Source: an uncultured Clostridia bacterium
GTDB lineage: Bacteria; Bacillota; Clostridia; TANB77; CAG-508
Length of the DNA: 16,212 bases
Assembly (NCBI GenBank): GCA_944388635.1
Contig: CALXJN010000091.1
Location: 1-16,212, forward strand
Direction: 5' to 3'
The notes below the pieces were generated by a model. The model did no database searches. It was not told the origin of the DNA and was given only the letters and a program-made list of their open reading frames with translations. Below, piece by piece: positions 14,502-16,212 of the stretch (its first letter is position 1; each line of letters starts with the position of its first letter). A program made the position numbers and the translations under genes.

Positions 14502-14523
14502 ATAGAGGTAGGAGGAAGAAGAA

Positions 14524-15708
14524 ATGATTTATAGAGAACATTATATAAAACCAATACGAGAATTCTATGACTCTGACTTAATAAAAATTATTACTGGAAT
14601 TAGACGTTCAGGTAAATCTATCATATTAGAACAAATACGAAATGAAATAGAACAAAAGACAGACAATGTAATTTATTTAAATTTTGAAGATAAAAGAATT
14701 TTGACTAATATACAAAATGAAAATGCTTTAATAGAATATATTGAAAAAAATAAAAAGGAAGGAAAATGTTATATATTTTTAGATGAAATCCAAATGTTAG
14801 ATGATTGGCAGGAAGCGTGTAAAACTCTTAGATTATACAATAATTCTATATTTATAACAGGCTCAAATTCAAAATTATTATCTAAAGAATTTACAAAAGA
14901 ATTAAGTGGAAGATATGTAGCATTTAGAATACGACCATTTATATATAAAGAAATATTAGAATATACGAAAGAACTGGGGAAAGAATGCAACATTACAGAT
15001 TATTTAATATGGGGCGGCTTCCCAAAAAGGTTTGAATTTGATACTGAAGAAGCAAGGACAATTTATTTAAGTGATTTAGACGATACAATAGTTATTAATG
15101 ATGTAATAAACAGATACAAGATAAAAAAAGAAAAGTTATTTAAAAGTATAGTCAATTATATTTTAAAATCAAACGGCAGAATAATTTCAGCTAAATCAAT
15201 TCACGATTATATAAAACAAAAAAATGAAAATTGTTCGATAAATACAATTATTAAATATATTAGCTATCTTGAAGAAGCATATATAATAGAAACAATAAAA
15301 CAATATTCAACAAAAACAAAAAGCGAGCTTGCATATTATGTAAAAGTTTATGATACTGATGTAGCTTTTAATTCTATTAGATGTATGGATAACAGATATG
15401 ACTTAACACACAATTTAGAAAATATTGTATATAATGAACTCATTTATATGGGATACAATGTTAATGTATTTAATAATAACGGAAGAGAAATAGATTTTCT
15501 TGCACAAAAAAATAATAAAAAATATTATATACAGGTTGCATATAGTATAGCAGAAGAAAAGACATATAATCGTGAATTTTCAGCATTTGCAAATATAGAC
15601 AACTTATCACAGAAGATTATTATAACTAACGATGAAATAGATTATTCTACAAGTACAATAAAACATATTAAGTTAAAAGATTTTTTATTAATGGAGAATC
15701 TAGAATAA
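14524..15708 (+). CDS. AAA_14/DUF4143-family ATP-binding protein
   Basis: A 394-residue protein with a strong AGGAGGAAG site before its ATG. The N-terminal AAA-type domain has Walker A GIRRSGKS (residues about 25-32), Walker B YIFLDEIQ (about 83-90), and the sensor-like strand IFITGSNSKLLS followed by ELSGRYVAFRIRPF, all standard for this family. A winged-helix-like middle follows. The C-terminal DUF4143 region contains LENIVYNELIYMGYNV and GREIDFLAQ...YYIQVAYS, the restriction-endonuclease-like fold signature (E-I-D-F ... I-Q-V). The family is abundant, often strain-variable, and its function is unsettled. Arg codons here include CGA and CGT in frame, with no CGG, so those codons behave normally. 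The strong, palindrome-controlled promoter and flanking repeats suggest an accessory gene acquired by transfer. Confidence 0.9.
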   Translation: MIYREHYIKPIREFYDSDLIKIITGIRRSGKSIILEQIRNEIEQKTDNVIYLNFEDKRILTNIQNENALIEYIEKNKKEGKCYIFLDEIQMLDDWQEACKTLRLYNNSIFITGSNSKLLSKEFTKELSGRYVAFRIRPFIYKEILEYTKELGKECNITDYLIWGGFPKRFEFDTEEARTIYLSDLDDTIVINDVINRYKIKKEKLFKSIVNYILKSNGRIISAKSIHDYIKQKNENCSINTIIKYISYLEEAYIIETIKQYSTKTKSELAYYVKVYDTDVAFNSIRCMDNRYDLTHNLENIVYNELIYMGYNVNVFNNNGREIDFLAQKNNKKYYIQVAYSIAEEKTYNREFSAFANIDNLSQKIIITNDEIDYSTSTIKHIKLKDFLLMENLE

Positions 15709-15751
15709 AAATAACTAAAAAATTAGTTTGAACTAGCTACAAAATTTTAAA

Positions 15752-15783
15752 GCAAAGTCTCGAGATTTTTCTCGAGACTTTGC
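15752..15783 (-). terminator. Strong hairpin terminator between convergent genes
   Basis: A perfect 13-bp stem GCAAAGTCTCGAG (15752-15764) / CTCGAGACTTTGC (15771-15783) with a six-base loop. In minus direction it is followed by TTTAAAATTTTG, so it best serves the surface protein gene. In plus direction no T-run follows, though it may still stall the DUF4143 transcript. Confidence 0.7.
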
Positions 15784-15818
15784 ACGTAACCGTTAGAAAC
15801 TAAACATACCTTAATACC

Positions 15819-16212
15819 CTACTTTGCCGTAATACTATATGGTGTATCACTTCCTCCGTCTCCTGTTGCTCCTACATTGGCTTTGGATAGGTCGATTTCG
15901 ACAAGAGGGCGCACCGCACAGCCAGAGCTCCAATCGTAGTCGCGCGAGTAATACAAGTCGTAGGCGCTCACAGTACCGCCATCCACATAGACCACTCTGA
16001 AATAGAACCCATAGTCGCCGTTATAACGAACGCAGCGCGAAGCGAGCCAGCTCATTGGAGAACAGTTAAATAATGTCACATACTTCTGGTTCATATAACT
16101 GCTTGACATCGTATACCAATAGTATGTATATTTTCCTTTAAATGAACTATTACCACTTGAATTTCCTGTTACATAACTACTCTGTTCACTTCTTCCAAGA
16201 GAACCATACGTT
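15819..16212 (-). CDS. C-terminal part of a surface-type protein with a variable, GC-rich domain (partial)
   Basis: The frame is open to the right window edge, so the start is missing; 130 residues are visible, ending at TAG 15819-15821. The upstream part is Ser/Gly/Asn-rich (SSYVTGNSSGNSSF). Then follows a compact C-terminal domain with SPMSWLASRCVRYNG, FRVVYVDGGTVSAYDLYY and CAVRPLVEIDL. The pattern W-L-A-S-R, G-G-x-V and V-R-P is one I know from clostridial surface proteins with a formylglycine-enzyme/C-type-lectin-like C-terminus whose Tyr, Ser, Asp, Asn and Cys positions vary strongly between paralogues. The DNA from about 15870 to 16060 is far more GC-rich (codons TCG, CGC, GCG, GTG) than the rest of the same gene and of the window, a sign of separate origin or gene conversion. 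All its CGG triplets are out of frame. Confidence 0.65.
   Translation of the reverse strand, partial: TYGSLGRSEQSSYVTGNSSGNSSFKGKYTYYWYTMSSSYMNQKYVTLFNCSPMSWLASRCVRYNGDYGFYFRVVYVDGGTVSAYDLYYSRDYDWSSGCAVRPLVEIDLSKANVGATGDGGSDTPYSITAK

Larger units (their letters stand above)
13872..14523. other. Gene-free region with palindromic elements (about 650 bases)
   Basis: No convincing coding frame on either strand. From left to right it holds a candidate minus-strand promoter for the GT2 gene (TTGTTT 13926-13921, 16 bases, TATAAT 13904-13899); a CTTAAG...CTTAAG mini-palindrome (13937-13953); a short AACGC/GCGTT hairpin near 14042-14056; two nested palindromic elements (14144-14223 and 14237-14367); and the promoter/operator of the plus-strand ATPase gene. 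Local GC content rises in the second element. I see no tRNA or rRNA. Confidence 0.7.

Noticed and set aside
13872..14523. CRISPR array or tRNA gene in the gene-free region
   Set aside because: The repeats are inverted and not regularly spaced, and no cloverleaf or CCA end is seen.

Overview
The window looks like a chromosomal segment from a spore-forming, very AT-rich Clostridia-type Firmicute, probably an uncultured gut-type lineage. The evidence is an alpha/beta small acid-soluble spore protein gene, strong AGGAGG-type ribosome binding sites, A/T-biased codons and Tad-like pilus genes of the clostridial kind. The most striking signal is a decoding anomaly. Across roughly 4,800 codons I find CGG in frame only four times. 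All four are the exact points where a conserved gene breaks, and in each case skipping the single C, so that the next codon is GGN (Gly), restores the full family protein. The genes are unrelated: a pilin-like protein, the TadA/CpaF ATPase (inside its Walker B region), a HAD phosphatase (just after motif IV) and a TVP38/DedA membrane protein. About thirty CGG triplets in the other two frames cause no break. This suggests CGG has lost its arginine decoding in this organism and acts as a +1 frameshift (C-skipping) codon.

Layout. Positions 1-8085 (minus strand) hold a Tad/Flp-like pilus assembly operon. In transcription order it has a CpaB-like SAF protein, two CpaE/TadZ-like ATPase relatives lacking the P-loop lysine, the TadA/CpaF ATPase (CGG frameshift), a large TadB/TadC-like membrane platform, and three small membrane-anchored pilin-like proteins. 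The second of these has a CGG frameshift and the third is cut by the window edge. A Cof-type HAD phosphatase (8217-9099, minus, CGG frameshift) lies upstream. A spore protein gene (9316-9522) is divergent from it and converges on a Cys-rich two-helix membrane protein (9614-9919, minus). Next come a Prx6-type peroxiredoxin and a DapB-like/diaminopentanoate dehydrogenase-like oxidoreductase (minus), then a two-gene unit of a processive GT2 glycosyltransferase and a TVP38/DedA protein (minus). The TVP38 gene has a CGG frameshift plus an in-frame TAA.

The stretch 13872-14523 has no gene but holds two nested-palindrome elements and a consensus promoter embedded in a 17-bp inverted repeat. That promoter drives an AAA_14/DUF4143 ATPase on the plus strand (14524-15708). 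The window ends with the 3' part of a surface-type protein (15819-16212, minus). Its C-terminal domain is encoded by an unusually GC-rich patch that resembles hypervariable ligand-binding domains.

Functionally, the left half builds a cell-surface pilus or secretion machine. The right half mixes spore, redox and envelope functions with a small accessory region (repeats, ATPase, variable surface protein).
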